A DNA stretch of 44,584 nt, taken from NCBI RefSeq assembly GCF_005889735.1, contig NZ_VCKY01000066.1, positions 1 to 44,584 of the forward strand. The letters are read 5' to 3'. Source of the DNA: Nonomuraea turkmeniaca (GTDB lineage: Bacteria > Actinomycetota > Actinomycetes > Streptosporangiales > Streptosporangiaceae). How positions within the stretch are numbered: the first letter of the stretch is position 1; every line of letters begins with the position of its first letter. The notes beneath the pieces were generated by a model. It was not told the DNA's origin, did no database searches, and worked only from the letters and a program-made list of their open reading frames with translations. Positions 9,997 to 18,867 of the stretch are shown here, one piece after another. Made by a program: the position numbers and the translations under genes.

Positions 9997-12741
9997 GTGC
10001 CCAGCACGAAGCGCTTATTAGCAGCCTTCCCGGCGATCGCCCTCCTTGGCGCCGCCCTGTCCGTGCCCAGCGCTCAAGCGGCGTCCGTCGCGCATTACGA
10101 GCCCGCGGTCTCGGACTTCTACATCAACTACGCGCCGCCCGCGGTCGGGGACGACCCGGAGGAGCCGCGTCCGACCGGGGTGAACGCGCGTTCGCTCACC
10201 CCGGCGCAGAAGTTCGACAGGAAGTTCTCCAGCGGCAACCCGGCCGCCGGCCGCATTCTCGCCGCCCGCGAGAACGAGGCCATCAGGACCGGCCGCAACC
10301 CGGCTGACTGGATCTTCAAGAACTCCAAGCAGACCCGCACCGCCAAGCTCCTGACCCTCCTGGTCGAGTTCAACGAGCAGGCCAACGACGACTTCTCCGG
10401 CTTCAACCGGCTGCGTACGGTCAACAGCGGGCCGGACGACTGCCTGGTCGAGCCCCCGGGCACGCTCATGAACGGCCCCCTGCACAACAACATCCCTGAC
10501 CCGGCGACGCTCCCGCAGAAGGACAACAACTCCTTCTGGGTCAAGGACTTCAGCCCCGAGCACTTCAACAAGATGCTCTACACCGACAAGGGCATCACCG
10601 AGCGGGTCCGCCCCGACCTGAAGGACCCGCGCGACGGCAAGCCCGGCATCGACATCTCCGGCTTCACGATGAAGAAGATGTACGAGGAGATGTCGAAGGG
10701 CGCCTACTCCGTCACCGGCTCGGCGGTCGGCTGGATCAAGGTCCCGCACTCCGAGGCCTGGTACGGCGCCGCGGCCTGCGGCGGCGCGCCCCAGGACATG
10801 TCGGGCCACCCCGACAACCCGCTCGGCGCCCAGCAGCTGGCCATCGACTCGGTGACCACGCTCGCCCAGACCCAGCCGGACTTCCCGTGGGCCGACTACG
10901 ACGTCGAGGACATCTCCGACGCCGACGGCGACGGCAACCACCAGGAGCCCGACGGCGTCATCGACCACCTGGTGCTCGTGCACGCCGGCAAGGACAAGTC
11001 CTCCGACGGCGGCGCCGAGGGCACCTACGCCATCTGGGCCCACTCCAGCGCGGTCGCCGGCGGCTACAAGGTCCCCGGCACCGACAAGAAGATCTCCAAC
11101 TACATCGTGCAGCCCGAGGACTCCGGCGTCGGCGTCTTCGCCCACGAGTACGGTCACGACCTGGGCCTGCCCGACCTGTACGACACCTCGGGCCAGGCCA
11201 GCTCCGCGGTGGACTTCTGGGACCTGATGTCCAGCGGCTCCCACTCCGGCCCGATCTTCCAGTCCATGCCGACCCACATGGGCCTGTGGGACAAGTGGGT
11301 GCTCGGCTGGGCGAACCCGAAGACGTTCAACCCCGGTGACGCCTCCAGGCTCGTCACGGTCGGCCAGTCCTCGCGCACACCCAGGCTCACCGAGGACGGC
11401 GTCCGCGTGAACCTGGCCTCCGCGCCACAGAAGATGATCGACGTCCACAGCGGCTCGAACGCCTGGTGGAGCGGCCTGGACCAAGACTGGGCCAACCTCA
11501 CGCTGACCCGCGACCTGCCCGTCCCCGCCGGCACCGATCTCAAGTTGTGGATGTGGAACAACTATGTGATCGAGCAGGACTGGGACTTCGGCTTCGTCGA
11601 GGTCTCCACCGACGGCGGCGAGACGTGGGCCCAGCAGAAGATCTACGACGAGGCCGGCAACGAGGTCAGCACGCCTGACGACTACCCGGACCCCAACAAG
11701 AACCTCAAGGCCTTCGGCAACAAGAAGTACGGCCTCACCGGTGACAGCGGCGGCTGGCGGCACGACTACGTGAACCTCACGCCGTTCGCCGGGCAGACGA
11801 TCAAGCTGCGGCTGGCCTTCAACACCGACGCCGCCTTCCAGGAGCGCGGCTGGCACGCCGACGACTTCCAGCTCACCAACGGCGGCACCGCCGTGTGGAG
11901 CGACGACGTCGAGGGCGGCGACAACGGGTGGAAGGCCGTCGGCGGCACGTTCACCAACACCAGCGGCCAGGGCTGGACCCGCAACAACGGCGAGCGCGAG
12001 ATCTCCCGGTTCTACCTAGCCGAATGGCGCAACTTCGACGGCTTCGACAAGGGGTTGCAGTACACCTACGACACCGACTACCTCCGCGACGGGGCGTGGA
12101 AGGTGCAGAAGCTGAAGTACAACGCGCCCGGACTGCTGGTGTGGTACCGCGACTCGACGTTCATCAACAACAACCTCGGCAGCACCCTGAGGCTCCCGCC
12201 GAGCCTCGGTCCCAAGGGCAGCCTGCTGGTCGTGGACTCGCACTACGAGCCGCTGCGCCGCACCGGGACCGCGGCCGAGAAGGACCCGACGGCCAACAAG
12301 AACCTCCAGGGGCGGGTGCAGACGTCCAACGCCGCGTTCGGGTTCGGCAAGACGTACCCGTTCAAGGAGTGCCTGGAGGCGCCGGCTGAGCCGTTCAGCG
12401 AGTACTGCACGGACTTCCCCGCGCAGAAGGGTGTCTCGCACTTCACCGACGCCAAGACCTGGTACCCGGGCCTCGAGGTGCTCAACGGCGCGCTCGCCTA
12501 CCGGGACTTCGACGCCTCGGTGGTCGTGCCGTCCAAGGGTGACCAGACGTACACCACCCGCGTGGTGCACGCGGACGGCACCCCCGCCACGGAGCTGTAC
12601 GGCCAGGTGGCCGCCGGATCCGTGCTCGGCACCGGCAACCCCGGCGACGAGGGCAAGGCGCTGGGGGTGCAGTTCAAGCTGCTGAGCCCCCTTCCTGGCA
12701 ACCTGGGCGCCATTGTTCAGGTTGTACCGCCTAAGAAGTAA
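9997..12741 (+). CDS. Secreted immune inhibitor A-type metalloprotease (peptidase M6)
   Basis: Extracellular zinc endopeptidase of family M6 (InhA/PrtV group), which degrades proteins outside the cell. The 914-residue precursor has a Sec signal peptide (MPSTKRLL, hydrophobic core, cleavage near AQA-AS at about residue 28) and then a propeptide-like region. The catalytic domain contains the zinc motif HEYGHD (His383, Glu384, His387), followed by LGLPDLYDT and FWDLMSSGSH, the region of the third ligand and Met-turn. Two later regions containing LAFNTDAAFQERGWHADDF resemble the beta-sandwich (MAM/VEG-like) domains found after the catalytic domain in InhA. GTG at 9997 follows GAGAGGG. A strong terminator lies 7 bp after the stop. 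The gene appears monocistronic. Confidence 0.95.
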   Translation: MPSTKRLLAAFPAIALLGAALSVPSAQAASVAHYEPAVSDFYINYAPPAVGDDPEEPRPTGVNARSLTPAQKFDRKFSSGNPAAGRILAARENEAIRTGRNPADWIFKNSKQTRTAKLLTLLVEFNEQANDDFSGFNRLRTVNSGPDDCLVEPPGTLMNGPLHNNIPDPATLPQKDNNSFWVKDFSPEHFNKMLYTDKGITERVRPDLKDPRDGKPGIDISGFTMKKMYEEMSKGAYSVTGSAVGWIKVPHSEAWYGAAACGGAPQDMSGHPDNPLGAQQLAIDSVTTLAQTQPDFPWADYDVEDISDADGDGNHQEPDGVIDHLVLVHAGKDKSSDGGAEGTYAIWAHSSAVAGGYKVPGTDKKISNYIVQPEDSGVGVFAHEYGHDLGLPDLYDTSGQASSAVDFWDLMSSGSHSGPIFQSMPTHMGLWDKWVLGWANPKTFNPGDASRLVTVGQSSRTPRLTEDGVRVNLASAPQKMIDVHSGSNAWWSGLDQDWANLTLTRDLPVPAGTDLKLWMWNNYVIEQDWDFGFVEVSTDGGETWAQQKIYDEAGNEVSTPDDYPDPNKNLKAFGNKKYGLTGDSGGWRHDYVNLTPFAGQTIKLRLAFNTDAAFQERGWHADDFQLTNGGTAVWSDDVEGGDNGWKAVGGTFTNTSGQGWTRNNGEREISRFYLAEWRNFDGFDKGLQYTYDTDYLRDGAWKVQKLKYNAPGLLVWYRDSTFINNNLGSTLRLPPSLGPKGSLLVVDSHYEPLRRTGTAAEKDPTANKNLQGRVQTSNAAFGFGKTYPFKECLEAPAEPFSEYCTDFPAQKGVSHFTDAKTWYPGLEVLNGALAYRDFDASVVVPSKGDQTYTTRVVHADGTPATELYGQVAAGSVLGTGNPGDEGKALGVQFKLLSPLPGNLGAIVQVVPPKK

Positions 12742-12747
12742 ATCAAC

Positions 12748-12773
12748 GGGCCGCCGGGGGTTCCCGGCGGCCC
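12748..12773 (+). terminator. Strong hairpin terminator after the M6 protease gene
   Basis: GGGCCGCCGGG (12748-12758) and CCCGGCGGCCC (12763-12773) form a perfect 11-bp stem with a GGTT loop. It starts 6 nt after the stop codon. There is no T-tract, which is common for actinobacterial terminators. It ends 8 nt before the next gene's start, so that gene's own promoter must overlap it or lie upstream. Confidence 0.8.
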
Positions 12774-12781
12774 TACGATTG

Positions 12782-13726
12782 ATGACCATGAGCGAACTGC
12801 GCACCAAGACCGAGCACACCGAGGCGATCTTGAGGGATCGCCGGGTGGCCGTGGTGGTGAACACTCGCTCGCGCCGGGGCCGCCGCCACTACTTCGAGGT
12901 GATCGAGCAGATCCACAACCTCGGGTTCGAGCCGCTGGCCGAGCTGTCGGTCTACAACCCCAAGAAGCTGCGCGACCTGCTCGACACCGCCCTGGCGACC
13001 AAGCCCGACCTGCTCATCGTGGGCGGCGGCGACGGCACGCTCTCCTCGGCCGTGCGCCACGTGGCGCACCGCGACGTGGCGCTCGGCGTGCTGCCGCTCG
13101 GCACCACCAACAACTTCGCCCGCAGCCTCGGTCTGCCGCTCGACCTGGCCGGGGCGATCAGGGTGTTCGCCACCGGCAAGGTGGCCGACATCGACTTGGG
13201 CATGGCAGGCGACCGGGAGTTCGCCAACCTGGCCAGCTTCGGCGTGTCGGTGGAGGTGGCGGGCAAGGTCAAGCCGTGGCTCAAGCGCATCGTGGGCCGG
13301 CCCGCCTACCCGCTGACGGCGCTGACGATCCTGCCCAACCACAAGCCGTTCCGGGCGTACATCACGGTGGAGGGGCAGCGCCACGAGCTGCTCACCCACC
13401 AGCTCAACATCGCCAACGGCCGCTTCCACGGCGGCTGGCAGGTGGCCAAGGACATCAGCATCGACAACGGCCTGCTGGTGGCCTACCAGCTCGGCTCGGG
13501 CAAGAAGCTGCGGCTGCTCGGCGAGACCCTGATCAGGGCGACCACCGGCCGCTGGCGCAGCCTGGCGGGAGGGCCGTTCGTGGTCGGGCGGGAGATGTAC
13601 CTGGAGACGGACCCGCCGATGGCCGCCGACGTGGACGGCGAGGTGCGGCTGCGCACCCCGATCCGGCTCCGCGTGGTCCCCAACGGCGTGCGCGTCATGG
13701 TGCCCGCCTCGTTCGAGGACCGCTAA
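12782..13726 (+). CDS. Diacylglycerol/lipid kinase (DagK/YegS family)
   Basis: Soluble or peripheral lipid kinase that phosphorylates diacylglycerol or a related lipid alcohol using ATP. The DAGK catalytic domain begins with VAVVVNTRSRRGRRH, has the nucleotide-binding motif GGGDGTLSSAV near residue 80, LGVLPLGTTNNFARSLG, and the second-domain segments DIDLGMAGDREFANLASFG and FHGGWQVAKDISIDNGLL. The total of 314 residues is normal. Two ATGs at 12782 and 12788 are in frame; neither has a good SD sequence, so the start is uncertain by two residues. The stop overlaps the convergent SWIM gene by 4 bp. The lipid substrate is not defined by the sequence. Confidence 0.9.
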   Translation: MTMSELRTKTEHTEAILRDRRVAVVVNTRSRRGRRHYFEVIEQIHNLGFEPLAELSVYNPKKLRDLLDTALATKPDLLIVGGGDGTLSSAVRHVAHRDVALGVLPLGTTNNFARSLGLPLDLAGAIRVFATGKVADIDLGMAGDREFANLASFGVSVEVAGKVKPWLKRIVGRPAYPLTALTILPNHKPFRAYITVEGQRHELLTHQLNIANGRFHGGWQVAKDISIDNGLLVAYQLGSGKKLRLLGETLIRATTGRWRSLAGGPFVVGREMYLETDPPMAADVDGEVRLRTPIRLRVVPNGVRVMVPASFEDR

Positions 13727-14481
13727 CCCAGCTCCCGGTACGCCGGTCCGAGCACTCGCGCCAGATCACCGGGCGGCGGGAAGACTCGGAGCAGCAGGTC
13801 AGGGGCGGCGGCCGCGGGGCGGCGCTCCGGGCGGCGCGCCGTGGCCCCAGGGGCGTAGAAGTCGGCCAGCCGGTCGGCGAACGGCACGTCCTCCACCCGC
13901 AACTCCTCCACGGTCTCGCCGGCCAGGGACCCGAGCAACTGCTCGCGGGTACGCCCCCGCCAGGCCAGCACCAGGAACGGGTCGTCGTCGAACGACTCGG
14001 CCAGCAGGTAGAGCACCGCCGACAGGTGCTTGCACGGGAATCCCCAGTCCGGGCACGAGCAGTCCATGTCCAGGTCGCGCGGGAACAGATCGACCCCCAT
14101 CGCGGCGAACAGCTCCTCGATCTCGACCGGCATCTCCCCGGCCAGCAGCTTGGCGCGGTAGACGGCCTGCGCCGCGATGGCCTCCTCGAGCGCGGCCCAC
14201 CGGCTCTCGGCGTACGCCTCGATCCTGATCACGATCTCGTACGGGGTGCGCCGCGAGCCCTGCACGGCCGCCCTGACCTCGCCCGCGGACAGATCGATCG
14301 ACACGACCTGGCCCTGGCGGGCGTAGGCCCGGCCGCGCGAGAGCCGCCCCTTGTCGCAGATGCGCTCCAGGATGTCGATGAACCGCCTGGACCACCAGGT
14401 CGAGCCGATCGTGCCGCGTTGCGTGCGGGCCCTGATGCCGCCGTCCACCTTGATCGGCTTGCCGCCGTCGAACCACGCCAT
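13723..14481 (-). CDS. SWIM zinc finger protein
   Basis: Partner protein commonly paired with SNF2 helicases in actinobacteria; it probably acts with the SNF2 protein on DNA. The 252-residue product has the SWIM motif CSCPDWGFPCKH (CxC-x6-CxH) at about residues 130-141. It begins MAWFDGGKPIKVDGGI and has IGSTWWSRRFIDILE, the usual N-terminal signature of this pair. The tail after about residue 200 is Ala/Pro/Arg-rich. ATG at 14481 lies 2 bp after the SNF2 stop with a G-rich SD within that gene, so the two are an operon read leftward. Function of the pair is not established; a DNA-repair or chromatin-like role is only suggested by the domains. Confidence 0.9.
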   Translation of the reverse strand: MAWFDGGKPIKVDGGIRARTQRGTIGSTWWSRRFIDILERICDKGRLSRGRAYARQGQVVSIDLSAGEVRAAVQGSRRTPYEIVIRIEAYAESRWAALEEAIAAQAVYRAKLLAGEMPVEIEELFAAMGVDLFPRDLDMDCSCPDWGFPCKHLSAVLYLLAESFDDDPFLVLAWRGRTREQLLGSLAGETVEELRVEDVPFADRLADFYAPGATARRPERRPAAAAPDLLLRVFPPPGDLARVLGPAYRELG

Positions 14482-14483
14482 GG

Positions 14484-17447
14484 TCAGCTCACCCCCTCCG
14501 CGGTCAGGCGGAACACCTCGCGCAACTCGTCGGTCGACAGGTCCGTGAGCCACTCCTCGCCGGTGCCGACGACCCGCTCGGCCAGCGCCTTCTTGCGCTC
14601 GATCATCTCGTCCACGCGTTCCTCCAGGGTGCCCGCGCAGATCAGCTTGCGTACCTGGACGTTCTTGCGCTGCCCGATGCGGAAGGCGCGGTCGGTGGCC
14701 TGGTCCTCGACGGCCGGGTTCCACCAGCGGTCCACGTGCACGACGTGGTTGGCGGCCGTCAGGTTGAGCCCGACGCCGGCCGCCTTGAGCGACAACACGA
14801 ACAACATCGGCTCCGGGTCCTGCTGGAACCGCTCGACCAGCCGGTCGCGGGTCTTCTTCGGCAGCCCGCCGTGCAGCCACAGGACCGGACGGTCCAGCCG
14901 TTGGGCCAGGTACGGCTGCAGCATCGTCCCGAACTCGGCGTACTGCGTGAAGAGCAGCGCCTTCTCGCCCTCCGCCAGGATCTCCTCGGCCAGCTGCTCG
15001 AGCCGGGCGAGCTTGCCCGACCGCCCCGCCAGCCGGGAGCCGTCCTTGAGCAGGTGGGCTGGATGGTTGCAGACCTGCTTGAGCTTGGCCATGGTCGCCA
15101 GCACCAGGCCGCGCCGCTCGATGCCCTCGCTGTCGTCGATCTTGGCCAGCATGTCGTCCACGACCGCCTGGTAGAGCGAGGCCTGCTCGGGCGTGAGCGG
15201 GCACCACTCCTTGACCTCCAGCTTCTCCGGCAGATCCGAGATGATGGATTTGTCGGTCTTGAGGCGGCGGAGGATGAACGGGCCCGTCGCCCGTTTGAGC
15301 GCCCGGGCGGCCTGCTCGTCCTGGCGCGCCTCGATCGGCTCCTGGAACCTGGTCCTGAACCGCGATCGCGATCCCAGCAGCCCCGGGTTGGCGAACTCCA
15401 TGATCGACCAGAGCTCGGCGAGGTGGTTCTCGACCGGGGTGCCCGTCAGGGCCAGCCTGGACGGCGCCGGGATCGACCGCACGGCCTGGGCCTGCAGCGT
15501 CCCGCTGTTCTTGATCGCTTGGGCCTCGTCGCACACGACCCTGCGCCATTCGTGCTGTTTGAGTATCTCCAGGTCGCGTTGCGCGGTGCCGTACGTGGTG
15601 ATCACCAGGTCGGCGCGCTCGATCTCGGCGGCGTCGCGGCCGCTGCCGTGGTGCACGTAAACCCGCAGCCCCGGCGCGAACCTGGCCGCCTCCCGCTGCC
15701 AGTTCCCCACCAGCGACATCGGGCACACCAGCAGCGTCGGCACGTCCGACCGCTCGTGGACGAGCAGGGCCAGCGTGGTGATCGTCTTGCCCAGCCCCAT
15801 GTCGTCGGCCAGCACCCCGCCGAGGCCCAGCTCCGACAGGAAGCTCAGCCACGCCAGGCCGCGTTCCTGGTACGGCCGGAGCATGGCGTCCAGGCCGGCC
15901 GGGGTCTTCAGCGGTTCGAGCCGCCGCTCGGCCTGGCCGGACAGCAGGTCGCCGAGCACGCCGTCGGCGTCGATCTCCAGCAGCGGCAGCTCGTCGTCGC
16001 CTTCCACGACGTGCCGGAGAATGTCGGCCGCCGTCGCCTCCCCCGCGCGGTCGCCCTCCACGGCCCTGAGCGCCGCCTTCAGCTGCCTGTCGTCCAGCTC
16101 CACCCACTGGCCGCGCACCCGGACCAGCGGCACCTTGAGCCTGGCCAGCTCGGCCAGCTCCGCCTCGCTGATCGTCTCGTCGCCCACCGCCAGGTCGATG
16201 CGGAAGTCGACCAGCTGCCGCATCCCGAACCCCTGGCTCACGGCCGCGGTCTGCGCCTTGGTCCTGGTGGTCAGCTTGAGGCCGAGCTTGGTGCGTCCGG
16301 CCCAGCGGGGCAGCTGCACCCCGAACCCGGCCGCCTGCAACAACGGCGCAGCCTGCCGCAGGAACCCGAACGCCCCCGCCGTGTCCAGCGCCAGCTCGCT
16401 CGGCTCCGGCACGCGCAGGGCGCGGTCCAGCTCCGGGTAGAGCCGGACCGCGCGGCCCAGCCCGGTCAGGAGCTCGCGTTCCGGGACCGGGGGCAGGCCG
16501 GGCACCCGGGCGCCGCTCCACACCTCCGCGGCGGGGACGTAGAGGCTCGGGTCGTCGGCGGCCTGCAGCGCCAGCTCCACCCGCCAGTCGTCGGTGTCCT
16601 CCGGCTCCAGCAGCCGGAAGCACACCCGCGCCGCGCCCTCGGCCGCCGTCGCGGCGTCGTGCCACTTCTCCAGCTCCCCGCGCAGCTCGGGCACGTCGGG
16701 GCAGGCGGGGTCGTCGCCGGTCAGCGCCGCGAGCCAGCGGTCCTGGAGGGTTCTGGGGCGGGCGACGAGGGGGTCGGTGAGGGTCTGGCGGACGAGCGCG
16801 TCGGTGAAGGCGTCGAGTGCTTCGCGGAGCACGCCGGCGGAGGGGCGCTCGGTGCGGGACGTACGGCACACGGGCGGCATGGCCAGCGCCAGCTCCCGGA
16901 AGTATCCGGCGTCCGCTCCGGTGACCACGGGCCGCCAGACGGCTCGCGCATCGGCCTCGGGAGCCGCCCACATGTCCCTGGAACCGCCGGCATGACCGGT
17001 CGCGGGAGGTATGAGCTGGGGGATGACGCGGCCGCGGCGTACCAGGTCGCGGGCGAAGTCGGCGACGGCGGCCCAGTGGCGCATGGTGGCGGTGCCGGTG
17101 TGGCCGGCCGGCACGCGCAGCGCCACCGCGGCCGGCGGCACGACCGCCGGGACCTGCCACAGACGCAGCCGCGGCCGGGCGACCTCAGACAGCCGGCCGG
17201 TCTCCGGTGACGGCAGCGGCTCCTTGACCGAGCCGGGCAGCAACAACTCCAGCGTCCGCTCCGGCACGTCGTCGAGCCCGAGCACGGCCGCGACGCCCGA
17301 GGCGGGCACGGCGAACGGATGCGGGCGCGGCTCACCGCCCCGCCGCGCGCGGGCCGGGTCCGGGGCGGGCGCCGCAGAGGCGTCGTCGCCGTTCTCCGCC
17401 CAGAAGGCGAGCCCGTCGGCCGCCCAAACCCCGTGTACCAGCACCAC
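14484..17447 (-). CDS. SNF2-family DEAD/DEAH-like ATPase (helicase)
   Basis: Swi2/Snf2 DNA translocase of 987 residues. The N-terminal half holds the SNF2-associated region of bacterial homologues. The ATPase core shows ADDMGLGKTITT (Walker A, about residue 550), VVCDEAQAIKN (motif II, DEAQ, about 638), LALTGTPVENHLAELWSI (motif III), and in lobe 2 LFTQYAEFGTM, KAAGVGLNLTAA and DQATDRAFRIGQ (motifs V and VI, about 900-920). GTG at 17447 has a clear GGAGGT 8 nt upstream. It is transcribed before the SWIM gene in the same operon and divergent from the methyltransferase with only 49 bp between. No nuclease or restriction partner is adjacent, so this is the free-standing SNF2-SWIM type, not a defence island. 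Confidence 0.95.
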   Translation of the reverse strand: MVLVHGVWAADGLAFWAENGDDASAAPAPDPARARRGGEPRPHPFAVPASGVAAVLGLDDVPERTLELLLPGSVKEPLPSPETGRLSEVARPRLRLWQVPAVVPPAAVALRVPAGHTGTATMRHWAAVADFARDLVRRGRVIPQLIPPATGHAGGSRDMWAAPEADARAVWRPVVTGADAGYFRELALAMPPVCRTSRTERPSAGVLREALDAFTDALVRQTLTDPLVARPRTLQDRWLAALTGDDPACPDVPELRGELEKWHDAATAAEGAARVCFRLLEPEDTDDWRVELALQAADDPSLYVPAAEVWSGARVPGLPPVPERELLTGLGRAVRLYPELDRALRVPEPSELALDTAGAFGFLRQAAPLLQAAGFGVQLPRWAGRTKLGLKLTTRTKAQTAAVSQGFGMRQLVDFRIDLAVGDETISEAELAELARLKVPLVRVRGQWVELDDRQLKAALRAVEGDRAGEATAADILRHVVEGDDELPLLEIDADGVLGDLLSGQAERRLEPLKTPAGLDAMLRPYQERGLAWLSFLSELGLGGVLADDMGLGKTITTLALLVHERSDVPTLLVCPMSLVGNWQREAARFAPGLRVYVHHGSGRDAAEIERADLVITTYGTAQRDLEILKQHEWRRVVCDEAQAIKNSGTLQAQAVRSIPAPSRLALTGTPVENHLAELWSIMEFANPGLLGSRSRFRTRFQEPIEARQDEQAARALKRATGPFILRRLKTDKSIISDLPEKLEVKEWCPLTPEQASLYQAVVDDMLAKIDDSEGIERRGLVLATMAKLKQVCNHPAHLLKDGSRLAGRSGKLARLEQLAEEILAEGEKALLFTQYAEFGTMLQPYLAQRLDRPVLWLHGGLPKKTRDRLVERFQQDPEPMLFVLSLKAAGVGLNLTAANHVVHVDRWWNPAVEDQATDRAFRIGQRKNVQVRKLICAGTLEERVDEMIERKKALAERVVGTGEEWLTDLSTDELREVFRLTAEGVS

Positions 17448-17496
17448 GGCAGGTTACCTCCGACGACCGAAGATCAGGCCCGGCTAGGATCCTCAC

Positions 17497-18249
17497 ATGG
17501 GGTTCTCGGGGGCGGAGAGCAAGTGGCGGGCGCGGCTGGGGACGCTGCGTGACGTGGTCAGACAGGAGCTCGTCACCAGACAGCTCGCCGAGCACCTCCC
17601 GCCGCCACCGCGACGGGTCCTCGACGTCGGCTGCGGTCAGGGCACGCAGGCACTCAGGCTGGCCGCCAGAGGAGACGAGGTGACCGCCCTCGACGCCTCC
17701 CGCGAGCTGCTGGACCTCCTCGAGTCCCGGATCGAGCCGGGCATGCGGGTCCGGGCCATCCAGGCCAAGGCCGAGAGGCTGGGGGAGCTGTCCGAGCCGG
17801 CGAGCTTCGACGTGGTCCTGTGCCACGGCGTGCTGATGTACTTCGACGACCCCGGCCCGCTCATCGCCGCCATGGCCCGCGTGCTCGCCCCCGGCGGCCT
17901 GCTCTCACTGCTCGTCCGCAACGGCGACGCCCTGGCCCTGCGGCCTGCGCTGATGGGCGACTGGCGCGAGGCGCGGCTGGCGTTCGACGACACGCGGTAC
18001 GTCAACAGGCTCGGCGTCGCGGCCAGGGCCGACCGGCTGGAGGAGCTCACCGGGCGGCTCGCCGAACTGGGACTGGAGAGGCGGGAGTGGTACGGCGTGC
18101 GCGTGCTCAGCGACGCCGTTCCGGACGACGCTCCCATCCCCGACACCCTCGACGACCTGCTGACGGCCGAGGACCGGGCGGGCAGGACCGACCCCTACCG
18201 AGGAGTTGCCCCGCTCATCCACCTCCTCTGCGAGAAATCCGAGAGTTAG
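17497..18249 (+). CDS. SAM-dependent methyltransferase, CmoM-like
   Basis: Class I methyltransferase. The 250-residue protein has motif I VLDVGCGQGTQALRLA (about residues 42-57), motif II VTALDAS, and motif IV region FDVVLCHGVLMYFDDP, followed by LAPGGLLSLLVRN. The overall layout resembles E. coli CmoM/SmtA: an HGVL-type motif, GVRV before the C-terminal helix and a final PYRxVAPLIHLLCEK that matches the CmoM ending. CmoM methylates cmo5U34 in tRNA; that pathway is not normally expected in actinobacteria, so the substrate here may differ. ATG at 17497 is preceded by a weak AGGATCC region. It is divergent from the SNF2 gene. Confidence 0.8.
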   Translation: MGFSGAESKWRARLGTLRDVVRQELVTRQLAEHLPPPPRRVLDVGCGQGTQALRLAARGDEVTALDASRELLDLLESRIEPGMRVRAIQAKAERLGELSEPASFDVVLCHGVLMYFDDPGPLIAAMARVLAPGGLLSLLVRNGDALALRPALMGDWREARLAFDDTRYVNRLGVAARADRLEELTGRLAELGLERREWYGVRVLSDAVPDDAPIPDTLDDLLTAEDRAGRTDPYRGVAPLIHLLCEKSES

Positions 18250-18258
18250 CATGAAGGT

Positions 18259-18426
18259 ATGAACCCTCCCGGATCGTGGTGTGAACGGCCGAAGCCGCAG
18301 GCGCCGCCGTGCGAGCTCCCGTCCCCGTGGAGCAAGCCGCGGCAGCCGGACAGCTGGTGCGACGTGCCGAAGGACCCCGTGCTTTCGGTTCTCGGTTTCC
18401 TGCTCAAGGGCGCCAAGCGCAGATAG
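18259..18426 (+). CDS. 55-residue Trp/Cys/Pro-rich small protein
   Basis: Short ORF, unrecognised. It starts at ATG 18259 with AAGG in the preceding bases and ends at TAG 18426. The product begins MNPPGSWCERP and contains two related units, SWCERPK and SWCDVPK, with Cys at 8, 18 and 34, Trp at 7, 24 and 33 and eleven prolines. A short hydrophobic segment VLSVLGFLLKGAKRR closes it, resembling an amphipathic or membrane-touching tail. It lies 9 bp after the methyltransferase stop and 60 bp before the holin-X gene, so it could be co-transcribed with either. The internal near-repeat and good codon bias support a real gene; there is no direct evidence of expression. Confidence 0.5.
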   Translation: MNPPGSWCERPKPQAPPCELPSPWSKPRQPDSWCDVPKDPVLSVLGFLLKGAKRR

Positions 18427-18486
18427 CGCGTGATAGAAGGCCATGCGGCTGGGTAGTCGCCTTCCTCAGGAGAGGAGGCGTGCGTC

Positions 18487-18867
18487 GTGAACGACACCCA
18501 CAAGCTGGTCAACGATCTCTCCGAGCAGGTCTCCAGGCTCGTCAAGGACGAGTTCCGCCTGGCCAGGATGGAACTCACGGAGAAAGGCAAGCGCGCGGGC
18601 TTCGGCGCGGGCCTGTTCGGCGCGGCCGGCACGGTCGCGTTCCTCGGCGGCGCCACACTCGTGGCCGCCGCCGTCTTGCTCCTCGCTCTGGTCATGCCCG
18701 GGTGGGCGGCTGCCGCGATCGTGGCGGGCGCTCTGTTCGTCGTCGCCGCCGTGCTCGGCCTGATCGGTAAGAACCAGGTGAAACGCGCCGCGCCGCTGGT
18801 CCCAGAAGAGACCATCGCGAGCGTCAAGGCCGATATCGACATGGTCAAGGAGAGGGCACGGCGATGA
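18487..18867 (+). CDS. Holin-X/YqjE-type membrane protein (Phage_holin_3_6)
   Basis: Small membrane protein of the actinobacterial holin superfamily/YqjE group. The 126-residue product has an N-terminal helix LVNDLSEQVSRLVKDEFRLA, then two hydrophobic spans at about residues 42-67 and 73-93 with a Pro-Gly-Trp turn between them, and a charged C-terminal helix. Despite the family name no phage gene is nearby; such genes usually sit beside DUF3618 genes, as here, in an envelope context. GTG at 18487 follows GGAGAGGAGG, somewhat far upstream (about 10 nt). Its stop overlaps the next start by ATGA. Confidence 0.85.
   Translation: MNDTHKLVNDLSEQVSRLVKDEFRLARMELTEKGKRAGFGAGLFGAAGTVAFLGGATLVAAAVLLLALVMPGWAAAAIVAGALFVVAAVLGLIGKNQVKRAAPLVPEETIASVKADIDMVKERARR

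Noticed and set aside
10018..11856. Long minus-strand ORF across the M6 protease
   Set aside because: It has no recognisable domain, while the plus strand encodes the protease with its HExxH site.
13276..15174. 632-residue plus-strand ORF spanning DagK, SWIM and SNF2 genes
   Set aside because: It crosses three real genes in a wrong frame and has low-complexity content.
14736..17210. 824-residue plus-strand ORF over the SNF2 gene
   Set aside because: The product is Arg/Gln/Leu/Pro-rich without domains; the minus strand carries all SNF2 motifs.
18487..18867. Holin as evidence of a prophage
   Set aside because: No lysin, integrase or structural phage genes are nearby, and this family is a common chromosomal envelope gene in actinobacteria.
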